Shown here piece by piece: positions 56,966-64,000 of a DNA stretch of 64,000 nt. The translations under genes and the position numbers were made by a program. How positions within the stretch are numbered: the first letter of the stretch is position 1; every line of letters starts with the position of its first letter. The DNA is from Vibrio marisflavi CECT 7928 (GTDB lineage Bacteria; Pseudomonadota; Gammaproteobacteria; Enterobacterales; Vibrionaceae): contig NZ_CAKLDM010000002.1 in NCBI RefSeq assembly GCF_921294215.1, forward strand, positions 186,001 to 250,000, read 5' to 3'. Under the pieces are notes generated by a model. That model did not search any database, was not told the origin of the DNA, and saw only the letters and a list, made by a program, of their open reading frames with translations.

Positions 56966-58306
56966 ATGTCGAATAAAAGACGTTATTTTGGCACCGACGG
57001 TGTTCGTGGAAAAGTCGGCCAGTACCCAATTACTCCAGACTTTGTTTTAAAGCTAGGTTGGGCTGCAGGTCGAGTATTGGCTAAACAAGGGACGAAAAAG
57101 GTTATTATCGGCAAAGACACGCGAATCTCTGGCTATATGTTGGAATCTGCTCTGGAAGCTGGCTTGGCTGCTGCCGGGTTAAAAGCAACGTTTACTGGCC
57201 CAATGCCAACTCCAGCCGTTGCTTATTTAACACAAACTTTCCGCGCTGAGGCGGGGATAGTCATTTCAGCATCACATAATCCTTTTTACGACAATGGAAT
57301 TAAATTCTTCTCATCAGAAGGCACCAAACTGCCCGACTCGATTGAGTTAGCAATTGAAGCAGAATTGGATAAAGACATTGAGTGTGTTGACTCTGCTCAA
57401 CTTGGTAAAGCTAGCCGTTTAACTGACGCAGCTGGTCGCTATATTGAGTTTTGTAAGAGCACATTCCCAAGCAAGTTAAGTCTTGCAGGCCTTAAGGTCG
57501 TCGTCGATTGCGCTCATGGTGCCACATATCATATTGCGCCAAACGTGTTTAGAGAACTTGGTGCAAACGTCATCGCGATGGGTGTTGAGCCTGATGGTTT
57601 AAACATCAACGACCAAGTTGGTGCAACTGACGTTAAAGCGCTTCAACAACGGGTTGTTGAAGAGAAGGCTGATTTAGGTCTAGCGTTTGATGGTGATGGA
57701 GATCGCCTGATAATGGTTGACGAACATGGCAACAAGGTTGATGGTGACCAAATCGCTTATATTATCGCACGCGATCTGCAAAGAAAGGGTGAGTTAGAAG
57801 GTGGTGTTGTAGGTACGCTAATGACGAACCTAGGCATGGAAAAAGGCTTAGAGAAGCTAGGTATTCCACTTATCCGAGCCGCTGTAGGTGACCGTTATGT
57901 GATGGAACAGCTAATCGAAAATGGCTGGAAAATTGGCGCAGAAAACTCTGGTCATGTGATCTTGTTGGATAAAGTAACTACGGGTGATGCTATTGTAGCA
58001 GCACTTCAAGTGCTAGCGTCCATCGTATACAGCAAGCAGTCACTGAACCAATTGTCTCAAGGTATGACCCTGTATCCGCAAGTTTTGGAAAATGTGCGTT
58101 TTAGTGGCGATACTAACCCGCTTGAAGCAGAAGCAGTGAAAGTTGTAGTTGAGCAAGTTGAAGCAGAGCTCGCAGATAAAGGCCGAGTCTTACTTCGTAA
58201 GTCAGGTACGGAGCCACTACTGAGAGTAATGGTTGAAGGAGAGGATGATCAGCTAGTTCGCTCTTCAGCATTGAAAATAGCAGAAGCTGTAAAAGCAAGT
58301 TGCTAA
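56966..58306 (+). CDS. glmM: Phosphoglucosamine mutase GlmM
   Basis: Interconverts glucosamine-6-phosphate and glucosamine-1-phosphate for UDP-GlcNAc, the precursor of peptidoglycan and LPS. It has 446 residues. The active-site phosphoserine is S103 in SASHNP. The metal loop is [12 protein letters not shown] and the sugar-binding loop [11 protein letters not shown]. The C-terminal phosphate-binding loop is [15 protein letters not shown]. The ATG at 56966 gives the family start [16 protein letters not shown]. It follows folP in the same orientation. Confidence 0.97.
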   Translation: MSNKRRYFGTDGVRGKVGQYPITPDFVLKLGWAAGRVLAKQGTKKVIIGKDTRISGYMLESALEAGLAAAGLKATFTGPMPTPAVAYLTQTFRAEAGIVISASHNPFYDNGIKFFSSEGTKLPDSIELAIEAELDKDIECVDSAQLGKASRLTDAAGRYIEFCKSTFPSKLSLAGLKVVVDCAHGATYHIAPNVFRELGANVIAMGVEPDGLNINDQVGATDVKALQQRVVEEKADLGLAFDGDGDRLIMVDEHGNKVDGDQIAYIIARDLQRKGELEGGVVGTLMTNLGMEKGLEKLGIPLIRAAVGDRYVMEQLIENGWKIGAENSGHVILLDKVTTGDAIVAALQVLASIVYSKQSLNQLSQGMTLYPQVLENVRFSGDTNPLEAEAVKVVVEQVEAELADKGRVLLRKSGTEPLLRVMVEGEDDQLVRSSALKIAEAVKASC

Positions 58307-58393
58307 TTTAACGTTTATTTTCGTTCATCTTAATGGTGCTAATTAGCTTTAGAATCGGTGCGAAATTTAGAGTTTTGCCCCTTTTTTAATCGG

Positions 58394-58423
58394 TTGAACA
58401 GCAAGGGACGACTTTTTTATAAT
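58394..58423 (+). promoter_or_regulatory. Candidate secG promoter
   Basis: TTGAAC (58394-58399), an 18-base spacer, then a perfect TATAAT (58418-58423) within an AT-rich stretch. It lies in the 244-bp glmM-secG gap, with a predicted start about 120 bases before secG. Confidence 0.55.
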
Positions 58424-58550
58424 TTTTACTTGTCAGCGTGTCGGCGTTTCGCTAGTATTGCCCGGCCTTCAACAAAGGAGGTCGCTAGCTTTGCCTGTGA
58501 ATTATATTTTCGGCGTGCTGGCTCAACAATTTGGAACATAGGTGGAAAGC

Positions 58551-58910
58551 ATGTTTACGATTCTACTTGTGATTTACCTGTTGGTCGCAGTCGGTGTAAT
58601 TGGCTTAGTGTTGATTCAACAAGGTAAAGGCGCAGATATGGGAGCCTCATTTGGCTCTGGAGCATCAAATACAGTATTTGGTGCAAGTGGTTCGGGTAAC
58701 TTTTTAACTCGTTCAACAGCGGTACTAGCTACAGCATTTTTTATTCTTAGCTTAGTTTTGGGTAATCTATCGACTACTCATAAAGCAGATTCGAAGTGGG
58801 TTGACCCAGCACAAGGTGTGGTTCAACAACAAACCGCTCCGGCTCCGAAAGCAGCTGAGAAAACTAAGAGCGAAATTCCTGCCAAGAAAGACAGCGAAAT
58901 TCCTCAATAA
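58551..58910 (+). CDS. secG: Preprotein translocase subunit SecG
   Basis: Non-essential partner of SecYE in the inner-membrane translocon, 119 residues. Two transmembrane helices (about 3-22 and 52-72) flank the highly conserved cytoplasmic loop [22 protein letters not shown] and the SGSGNFLTR segment. The C-terminal tail is Ala/Pro/Lys-rich. The frame opens at GTG 58542; ATG 58551 follows AGGTGGA and gives [11 protein letters not shown], matching the family. The tRNA-Leu gene starts 13 bases after the stop, as leuU follows secG in E. coli. Confidence 0.95.
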   Translation: MFTILLVIYLLVAVGVIGLVLIQQGKGADMGASFGSGASNTVFGASGSGNFLTRSTAVLATAFFILSLVLGNLSTTHKADSKWVDPAQGVVQQQTAPAPKAAEKTKSEIPAKKDSEIPQ

Positions 58911-58923
58911 TCAAATTATTGAT

Positions 58924-59007
58924 GCCGAGATGGTGAAATTGGTAGACACGCTAGCATGAGGTGCTAGTGCCTTAGGTGTGAGGGTTCGAGTCCCTCTCTC
59001 GGCACCA
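58924..59007 (+). tRNA. tRNA-Leu (anticodon GAG)
   Basis: Acceptor stem GCCGAGA / TCTCGGC with an encoded CCA end. The D-loop has TGGTAGACACG and the anticodon loop is ATGAGGT in stem CTAGC / GCTAG. A class II variable arm (TGCCTTAGGTGTG region) and the T-loop GGTTCGAGTCC are present. Reads CUU and CUC codons. It occupies the place of E. coli leuU, directly after secG. Confidence 0.97.
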
Positions 59008-59019
59008 TGATTTACAAAC

Positions 59020-59047
59020 TTGTAAAACACCTTGTAGAGCGTATAAT
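59020..59047 (+). promoter_or_regulatory. Candidate promoter of the initiator tRNA gene
   Basis: TTGTAA (59020-59025), a 16-base spacer, then a perfect TATAAT (59042-59047), with the tRNA starting 16 bases later. A dedicated strong promoter here matches the metY-rimP-nusA operon plan. Confidence 0.65.
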
Positions 59048-59062
59048 GCTCAACAAGTCGGA

Positions 59063-59139
<77 letters not shown>

Positions 59140-59263
59140 AAATCCTAATCGGATAGTGGACAAGTTTGTGCAGTGAAAGAGTCACTGCAGTTAAACAGAC
59201 ATTTTAACTAGCCAAACCATAGAGCTTAGCTAAAATTGGATTGTTTAACTATCAGGGTCCAGC

Positions 59264-59296
59264 AACAAAAAACCCCGACGTTCGGGGTTTTTTGTT
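59264..59296 (+). terminator. Strong terminator after tRNA-fMet
   Basis: A 15-bp stem (AACAAAAAACCCCGA pairs with TCGGGGTTTTTTGTT) with a 3-base loop. It lies about 125 bases downstream of the tRNA and 98 before rimP. Confidence 0.9.
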
Positions 59297-59356
59297 ATCT
59301 AAAGTTTTTCAGACGTTGCTTCTGGATATTTTGGATAATTGCTTGGGATTTATAAT

Positions 59357-59376
59357 GGGCTCTGAGCCCTTTTTTT
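59357..59376 (+). terminator. Second, short terminator/attenuator just before rimP
   Basis: GGGCT / AGCCC with a CTG loop and seven T, ending 18 bases before the rimP ATG. A TATAAT (59351-59356) directly precedes the stem, but no good -35 fits it. It is likely an attenuator for read-through transcripts of the NusA-autoregulated operon. Confidence 0.65.
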
Positions 59377-59394
59377 GTTTCTGGAGTGGTTTAA

Positions 59395-59850
59395 ATGACT
59401 GGTTTAGAAAGACAACTTACTGAAATGCTTGAAGCTCCTGTTGGTGCTTCTGGATATGAGTTAGTTGGATTAGAGTTTATTCGTGCAGGCGAACACTCAA
59501 CATTGCGAATTTATATCGATCACGAGAATGGAATCAATGTTGACGATTGTGCGGAAGTTAGCCATCAGGTAAGTGCTGTGTTGGATGTTGAAGATCCAAT
59601 TTCTGTGGCTTATAACCTCGAAGTTTCTTCGCCAGGCTTAGAAAGACCACTTTTCAAAGCAGCACATTACGAGCAGTTTATTGGTCACGAGGTAAGCGTT
59701 GTTCTGAAAATGGCAGTCGGTAACCGTAGAAAGTGGAAGGGTGAAATTCACTCTGTGGATGGTGAAACCATCTCACTGACTGTTGAAGGACAAGAAGAAC
59801 AATTTGCACTGAGCAATATTTCGAAAGCTAACCTGATCCCGAAATTTTAG
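59395..59850 (+). CDS. rimP: Ribosome maturation factor RimP
   Basis: Cytoplasmic factor needed for 30S maturation, 151 residues. The N-terminal domain has [28 protein letters not shown] and [20 protein letters not shown]. The conserved [15 protein letters not shown] motif precedes the Sm-like C-terminal domain ([22 protein letters not shown]). The ATG at 59395 is preceded by GGAGTGG. It begins the rimP-nusA-infB operon, 36 bases before nusA. Confidence 0.96.
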   Translation: MTGLERQLTEMLEAPVGASGYELVGLEFIRAGEHSTLRIYIDHENGINVDDCAEVSHQVSAVLDVEDPISVAYNLEVSSPGLERPLFKAAHYEQFIGHEVSVVLKMAVGNRRKWKGEIHSVDGETISLTVEGQEEQFALSNISKANLIPKF

Positions 59851-59886
59851 TTCTCCTAGAGAAAAGAGCTTAAGAGGCTAGATAGA

Positions 59887-61374
59887 ATGAGTAAAGAAAT
59901 TTTAGCGGTAGTAGAGGCGGTTTCTAACGAGAAAGCAGTACCTCGTGAGCGTATTTTTGAAGCATTAGAAATCGCGCTTGCCACGTCGACTAAGAAAAAG
60001 CACGAGATGGATATCGAAGTTCGTGTTGAGATCGACCGCAGAAGTGGTGAGTTCGATACTTTCCGTCGCTGGGAAGTAGTAGAAGAAGTTGAATTCCCAA
60101 CTAAACAAATTTCCTTAGAAGCAGCTCAGTTCGAAGATGAAAGCATCGAACTAGGCGACTATGTTGAAGATGATATTGAGTCAGTAACGTTTGACCGTAT
60201 TACTACGCAGACTGCGAAGCAAGTTATCGTACAAAAAGTACGTGAAGCTGAGCGCGCACAAATCGTAGAGCAGTTCATCGACAATGAAGGTGAGCTAGTG
60301 ACTGGTGCGGTTAAGAAAGTTAACCGTGACACTATCGTACTAGACCTTGGCAATAACGCTGAAGCGGTAATTTTACGTGATGATCAATTGCCACGTGAAA
60401 ACCATCGCCCGGGCGACCGAGTACGTGGTCTACTATACAAAGTTGCACCTGAAGCGCGTGGATTCCAACTGTTTATCACTCGCTCTAAACCAGAAATGTT
60501 GGCAGAACTTTTCCGAGTGGAAGTGCCAGAGATTGGTGAAGAGTTGATTGAACTTCGCGGCGCTGCTCGTGACCCAGGTTCTCGTGCAAAGATCGCAGTA
60601 AAAACAAACGACAAGCGTATTGACCCTGTTGGTGCGTGTGTTGGTATGCGCGGCGCGCGTGTACAAGCGGTTTCTGGCGAGCTTGGCGGTGAGCGTATCG
60701 ATATCGTTCTTTGGGACGATAACCCTGCTCAGTTTGTTATTAATGCAATGGCGCCAGCTGATGTAGCTTCAATTATCGTTGATGAAGATGCACACTCAAT
60801 GGATATCGCTGTTGAAGCGGACAACTTAGCACAAGCAATCGGTCGAAATGGTCAAAACGTTCGTCTGGCTTCTCAACTAACGGGTTGGGAATTGAACGTG
60901 ATGACTGTTGAAGACCTACAGAAGAAACACCAAGAAGAGTCAATCGCTTCTATCGAGAACTTCATGAAGTATCTTGATATTGAGCAAGACTTTGCCGAGA
61001 TGCTTGTAGAAGAAGGCTTCTCAACTCTTGAAGAAGTAGCTTACGTACCTGTAAATGAGTTGCTTGAAGTTGATGGCTTAAACGAAGAAATCGTAGAAGA
61101 GCTACGTAGTAGAGCAAAAGAAGCTTTAACTACTCTAGCGCTTGCTCAAGAAGAATCGTTTGAAGGTTTAGAGCCAGCGGAAGACTTACTTGCTCTTGAA
61201 GGTTTAGAGCGTGAAATGGCATTCAAATTGGCAGCGAAAGGCGTTGTAACGCTAGAAGATTTGGCTGACCAAGGTATTGACGATTTAGAAGGTATCGAGG
61301 AGCTAACAGAGGAGCGTGCAGGTGAACTTATCATGGCAGCGCGTAATATCTGTTGGTTTGGCGACGAAGAATAA
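59887..61374 (+). CDS. nusA: Transcription termination/antitermination factor NusA
   Basis: RNA polymerase-associated factor for pausing, termination and antitermination, 495 residues, equal to E. coli. The N-terminal RNAP-binding domain (to about 125) is followed by S1 (about 135-200), KH1 and KH2 (to about 345, including [24 protein letters not shown] and [15 protein letters not shown]), then two acidic helix-hairpin-helix repeats at the C-terminus ([24 protein letters not shown] and [23 protein letters not shown]) that bind the RNAP alpha subunit. The infB start is 21 bases on. The operon is NusA-autoregulated in E. coli. Confidence 0.98.
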   Translation: MSKEILAVVEAVSNEKAVPRERIFEALEIALATSTKKKHEMDIEVRVEIDRRSGEFDTFRRWEVVEEVEFPTKQISLEAAQFEDESIELGDYVEDDIESVTFDRITTQTAKQVIVQKVREAERAQIVEQFIDNEGELVTGAVKKVNRDTIVLDLGNNAEAVILRDDQLPRENHRPGDRVRGLLYKVAPEARGFQLFITRSKPEMLAELFRVEVPEIGEELIELRGAARDPGSRAKIAVKTNDKRIDPVGACVGMRGARVQAVSGELGGERIDIVLWDDNPAQFVINAMAPADVASIIVDEDAHSMDIAVEADNLAQAIGRNGQNVRLASQLTGWELNVMTVEDLQKKHQEESIASIENFMKYLDIEQDFAEMLVEEGFSTLEEVAYVPVNELLEVDGLNEEIVEELRSRAKEALTTLALAQEESFEGLEPAEDLLALEGLEREMAFKLAAKGVVTLEDLADQGIDDLEGIEELTEERAGELIMAARNICWFGDEE

Positions 61375-61395
61375 TTTCAGCAAGGAGGTAGCGGT

Positions 61396-64000
61396 ATGAC
61401 AGAACTTACAGTTAAAGCACTGAGTGAAGAAATTGGTACGCCAGTGGATCGCTTAGTTAAACAACTTGCTGATGCAGGAATGAACAAATCGAGTGCAGAC
61501 AATGTCACTGAGGACGAGAAGCAACAGCTTCTAGCTCACCTTAAAAAAGAGCATGGTGATGCTCAGGGTGATGCAGCTCCTACTCGATTAACTTTGCAGC
61601 GTAAGACTCGTAGCACGTTAAGCGTGAATGCGGGCGCTGGTAAAAGCAAAAATGTGCAAGTGGAAGTGCGCAAGAAGCGCACTTACGTAAAGCGCAGTGC
61701 AATCGAAGATGAAGCGAAACGCGAAGCTGAAGAACAAGCGAAGCGTGAAGCGGAAGAAAACGCGAAACGCGAAGCTGAAGAACAAGCGAAGCGTGAAGCA
61801 GAAGAAAAAGCGAAACGTGAAGCTGAAGAGAAAGCTAAGCGTGAAGCAGAAGAAAAGGCGAAACGCGAAGCTCAAGAGAAAGCAAAGCGTGAAGCCCAAG
61901 AGAAAGCAAAACACGAAGCTAGCGTTAAAGCTGAAGGTAGTGCTGAAGATCAATCTAAGCAAGAAGCAGCAAAATTAGAGGCCGACCGACTTAAGCGTCG
62001 TCAGGAAGAAGAAGCTAAACGTAAAGCTGAAGAGGAGAGTCAGCGCAAGCTTGAAGAAGCTCGCGAAATGGCTGAGAAAAACAAAGAACGTTGGTCTGCT
62101 GCTGAAAAGAAAAAGGGTGATATGGAAAATACAGATTACCATGTAACGACTTCACAATACGCTCGTGAAGCCGAAGATGAAGCAGACCGTCGTCAAGAAG
62201 CACCTCGTCGTAAGAAGAAGAAAAAAGCTTCGAACGATCAAGACCAACGAAATGGTCGCAACCAACGTGGTGGTAGAGGTCAAAAAGGCAAATTGGCTAA
62301 ACCGACCTCTATGCAACATGGTTTCGATAAAACAGCTACCGTTGCTAAACAAGATGTTGTTATCGGCGAAACCGTTGTTGTTTCTGAGCTAGCAAACAAG
62401 ATGTCAGTGAAAGGTACTGAAGTCATCAAAGTGATGATGAAGATGGGTGCTATGGCAACTATCAACCAAGTCATTGACCAAGAAACTGCACAGCTAGTTG
62501 CGGAAGAAATGGGCCACAAAGTTGTTCTACGTAAAGAGAACGAACTTGAAGAAGCGGTACTTTCTGATCGTGACCACGATGCTGAAGCAATTCACCGTGC
62601 TCCTGTTGTTACTATCATGGGGCACGTTGACCACGGTAAGACATCAACACTTGACTACATTCGTCGTGCACACGTTGCATCTGGTGAAGCGGGCGGTATT
62701 ACGCAGCACATCGGTGCATACCACGTTGAAACTGACAATGGCATGATTACCTTCCTTGATACTCCTGGACACGCAGCATTTACAGCGATGCGTGCACGTG
62801 GTGCTCAAGCGACAGATATCGTTGTTCTTGTTGTTGCAGCTGACGATGGTGTGATGCCTCAAACAATCGAAGCGATTCAGCACGCGAAAGCAGCAGAAGT
62901 ACCTCTGATTGTAGCGGTAAACAAAATTGATAAAGAAGATGCGAACCCAGACAACGTTAAGAATGAACTGGCGCAGTACGATGTAATTCCTGAAGAGTGG
63001 GGCGGTGACAACATGTTTGTTCACATCTCTGCAAAACAAGGTACTAACATCGAAGGTCTTCTAGAAGCGATTCTGCTTCAGTCTGAAGTACTAGAACTGA
63101 CTGCAGTTGCTGAGGGCATGGCATCAGGTGTAGTTGTTGAATCTCGCCTTGATAAAGGTCGCGGTCCTGTTGCAACAGTACTCGTTCAATCAGGTACTCT
63201 TCGTAAGGGTGATATCGTATTGTGTGGTCAAGAATATGGCCGTGTACGTGCGATGCGTGATGAGAATGGTAACGAAGTTGTTGAAGCTGGACCATCTATC
63301 CCTGTAGAGATCCTAGGTCTTTCTGGTGTGCCTTCTTCTGGTGATGAAGCGACTGTTGTACGTGATGAGCGTAAAGCGCGTGAAGTTGCTAACTACCGTC
63401 AAGGTAAATTCCGTGACGTTAAACTAGCACGCCAGCAAAAAGCGAAACTAGAGAACATGTTCTCTAACATGGCTGCGGGCGAAGTTGCTGAGCTTAATGT
63501 AGTACTGAAAGCAGACGTACAAGGTTCTGTTGAAGCAATCTCAGATTCACTATTGAAGCTTTCTACTGATGAAGTAAAAGTGAACATCGTTGGTTCTGGT
63601 GTTGGTGGTATTACAGAAACTGATGCAGTACTTGCAGCAGCTTCTAACGCAATCATTCTTGGCTTTAACGTACGTGCAGATGCAACAGCTCGTCGTACTA
63701 TTGAGGCTGAGAACCTAGACCTACGTTACTACTCAATCATCTACCAGTTGATTGACGAAGTGAAACAAGCAATGGGCGGTATGCTTGCTCCTGAATTCAA
63801 ACAAGAAATCAGTGGTCTTGCAGAAGTTCGTGACGTGTTCAAATCACCAAAACTTGGCGCAATTGCCGGTTGTATGGTTACTGAAGGTGTCATCAAGCGT
63901 AACAACCCAATTCGCGTACTGCGTGATAACGTTGTTATCTACGAAGGTGAGCTTGAGTCACTACGTCGCTTTAAAGACGATGTTCAAGAAGTGAAAAATG
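61396..64000 (+). CDS. infB: Translation initiation factor IF-2 (3' end outside window)
   Basis: GTPase that places initiator tRNA on the 30S subunit and promotes subunit joining; 868 codons are present and the frame is open at the window end. The ATG at 61396 follows AAGGAGG, a near-perfect SD. The N-terminal domain (1-55, [22 protein letters not shown]) is followed by a charged linker with an 8-residue repeat array (about 107-178), IF2 N-terminal helices, and the G domain with GHVDHGKT (409-416), DTPGH (455-459) and NKID (509-512). Then come the beta-barrel and C-terminal domains. It is last in rimP-nusA-infB, with rbfA likely just beyond the window. Confidence 0.97.
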   Translation, partial: MTELTVKALSEEIGTPVDRLVKQLADAGMNKSSADNVTEDEKQQLLAHLKKEHGDAQGDAAPTRLTLQRKTRSTLSVNAGAGKSKNVQVEVRKKRTYVKRSAIEDEAKREAEEQAKREAEENAKREAEEQAKREAEEKAKREAEEKAKREAEEKAKREAQEKAKREAQEKAKHEASVKAEGSAEDQSKQEAAKLEADRLKRRQEEEAKRKAEEESQRKLEEAREMAEKNKERWSAAEKKKGDMENTDYHVTTSQYAREAEDEADRRQEAPRRKKKKKASNDQDQRNGRNQRGGRGQKGKLAKPTSMQHGFDKTATVAKQDVVIGETVVVSELANKMSVKGTEVIKVMMKMGAMATINQVIDQETAQLVAEEMGHKVVLRKENELEEAVLSDRDHDAEAIHRAPVVTIMGHVDHGKTSTLDYIRRAHVASGEAGGITQHIGAYHVETDNGMITFLDTPGHAAFTAMRARGAQATDIVVLVVAADDGVMPQTIEAIQHAKAAEVPLIVAVNKIDKEDANPDNVKNELAQYDVIPEEWGGDNMFVHISAKQGTNIEGLLEAILLQSEVLELTAVAEGMASGVVVESRLDKGRGPVATVLVQSGTLRKGDIVLCGQEYGRVRAMRDENGNEVVEAGPSIPVEILGLSGVPSSGDEATVVRDERKAREVANYRQGKFRDVKLARQQKAKLENMFSNMAAGEVAELNVVLKADVQGSVEAISDSLLKLSTDEVKVNIVGSGVGGITETDAVLAAASNAIILGFNVRADATARRTIEAENLDLRYYSIIYQLIDEVKQAMGGMLAPEFKQEISGLAEVRDVFKSPKLGAIAGCMVTEGVIKRNNPIRVLRDNVVIYEGELESLRRFKDDVQEVKN
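61714..61929 (+). repeat. In-frame 24-bp tandem repeat array in infB
   Basis: Eight units encoding AKREAEEx or AKREAQEK, plus a degenerate ninth (AKHEASVK). Odd and even units differ in third-base choice, giving a 48-bp higher-order period; units one and three are identical. It encodes a charged alpha-helix with strong heptad-like regularity. The copy number is likely variable between strains. Confidence 0.9.

Noticed and set aside
58358..58627. 89-residue plus-strand open frame before secG
   Set aside because: Overlaps the secG promoter and the secG start in another frame; composition is not protein-like.
59341..59356. TATAAT before rimP considered as a promoter
   Set aside because: No -35 at proper spacing, and the start site would fall inside the adjacent terminator stem.
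61714..61929. Regular repeats considered as a CRISPR array
   Set aside because: The repeats are contiguous without spacers, in frame, and code for the IF2 linker.
61618..61962. 114-residue Phe/Leu-rich minus-strand frame opposite the infB repeats
   Set aside because: Looks like a membrane protein only because it is the complement of Glu/Lys/Arg repeat codons.

Overview
This window is chromosomal, core-genome DNA of a Vibrio (Gammaproteobacteria, Vibrionaceae). The evidence is a HapR/LuxR-family quorum-sensing master regulator sitting between lpd and hpt, an OmpU-type porin next to greA, an fbpABC iron transporter, and gene orders recalled from Vibrio chromosome 1 (ampD-fldB-xerD-dsbC-recJ; pdhR-aceE-aceF-lpd; dksA-gluQ-pcnB-folK-panB-panC; rlmE-ftsH-folP-glmM-secG-tRNA-Leu-tRNA-fMet-rimP-nusA-infB). 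The species cannot be fixed from the sequence alone. No insertion sequence, prophage, integron, CRISPR array or rRNA operon was seen, and nearly every gene is intact. Only the first gene (ampD) and the last (infB) are cut by the window edges.

Layout. 1-4.8 kb: cell-wall recycling (ampD), flavodoxin (fldB), chromosome dimer resolution (xerD), periplasmic disulfide isomerase (dsbC) and RecJ nuclease. 5.0-12.3 kb: the pyruvate dehydrogenase operon behind two PdhR-like operators. 12.3-14.5 kb: LuxR/HapR regulator, hpt and carbonic anhydrase. 14.7-16.5 kb: YadGH-type ABC exporter. 16.5-22.4 kb, minus strand: pantothenate (panB, panC), folate (folK), RNA polyadenylation (pcnB), tRNA modification (gluQ), dksA and sfsA. 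22.5-30.6 kb: helicase hrpB, PBP1B (mrcB), aconitase B and yacL. 30.6-32.5 kb: glnK-amtB nitrogen-sensing operon with NtrC and sigma-54 signals. 32.5-36.3 kb: fbpABC with a near-perfect Fur box. 36.3-40.0 kb, minus strand: rsmC, an AI-2E-family membrane protein and hemL. 40.2-45 kb: erpA and an RND efflux adaptor/pump pair. 45-52.8 kb: an M23 endopeptidase, tyrS, ybaN, an unrecognised small membrane protein, dacB, porin and greA. 52.8-64 kb: yhbY, rlmE, ftsH, folP, glmM, secG, two tRNAs, rimP, nusA and infB.

The genes themselves are ordinary housekeeping genes, and I did not find a convincing new biological system. The more interesting signals are in control regions: paired PdhR boxes; a NtrC/sigma-54 promoter layout before glnK; a Fur box before fbpA; a leader of the luxR-type gene that looks complementary to Qrr small RNAs; hairpins that may gate recJ, gluQ, greA and rimP; and a strongly SD-led 11-codon ORF overlapping the acnB start. 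A 423-bp intergenic stretch (48113-48535) with several hairpins and a possible 23-residue ORF has no explanation. Two coding repeats stand out: lipoyl-domain duplication in aceF and an 8-residue repeat array in infB.
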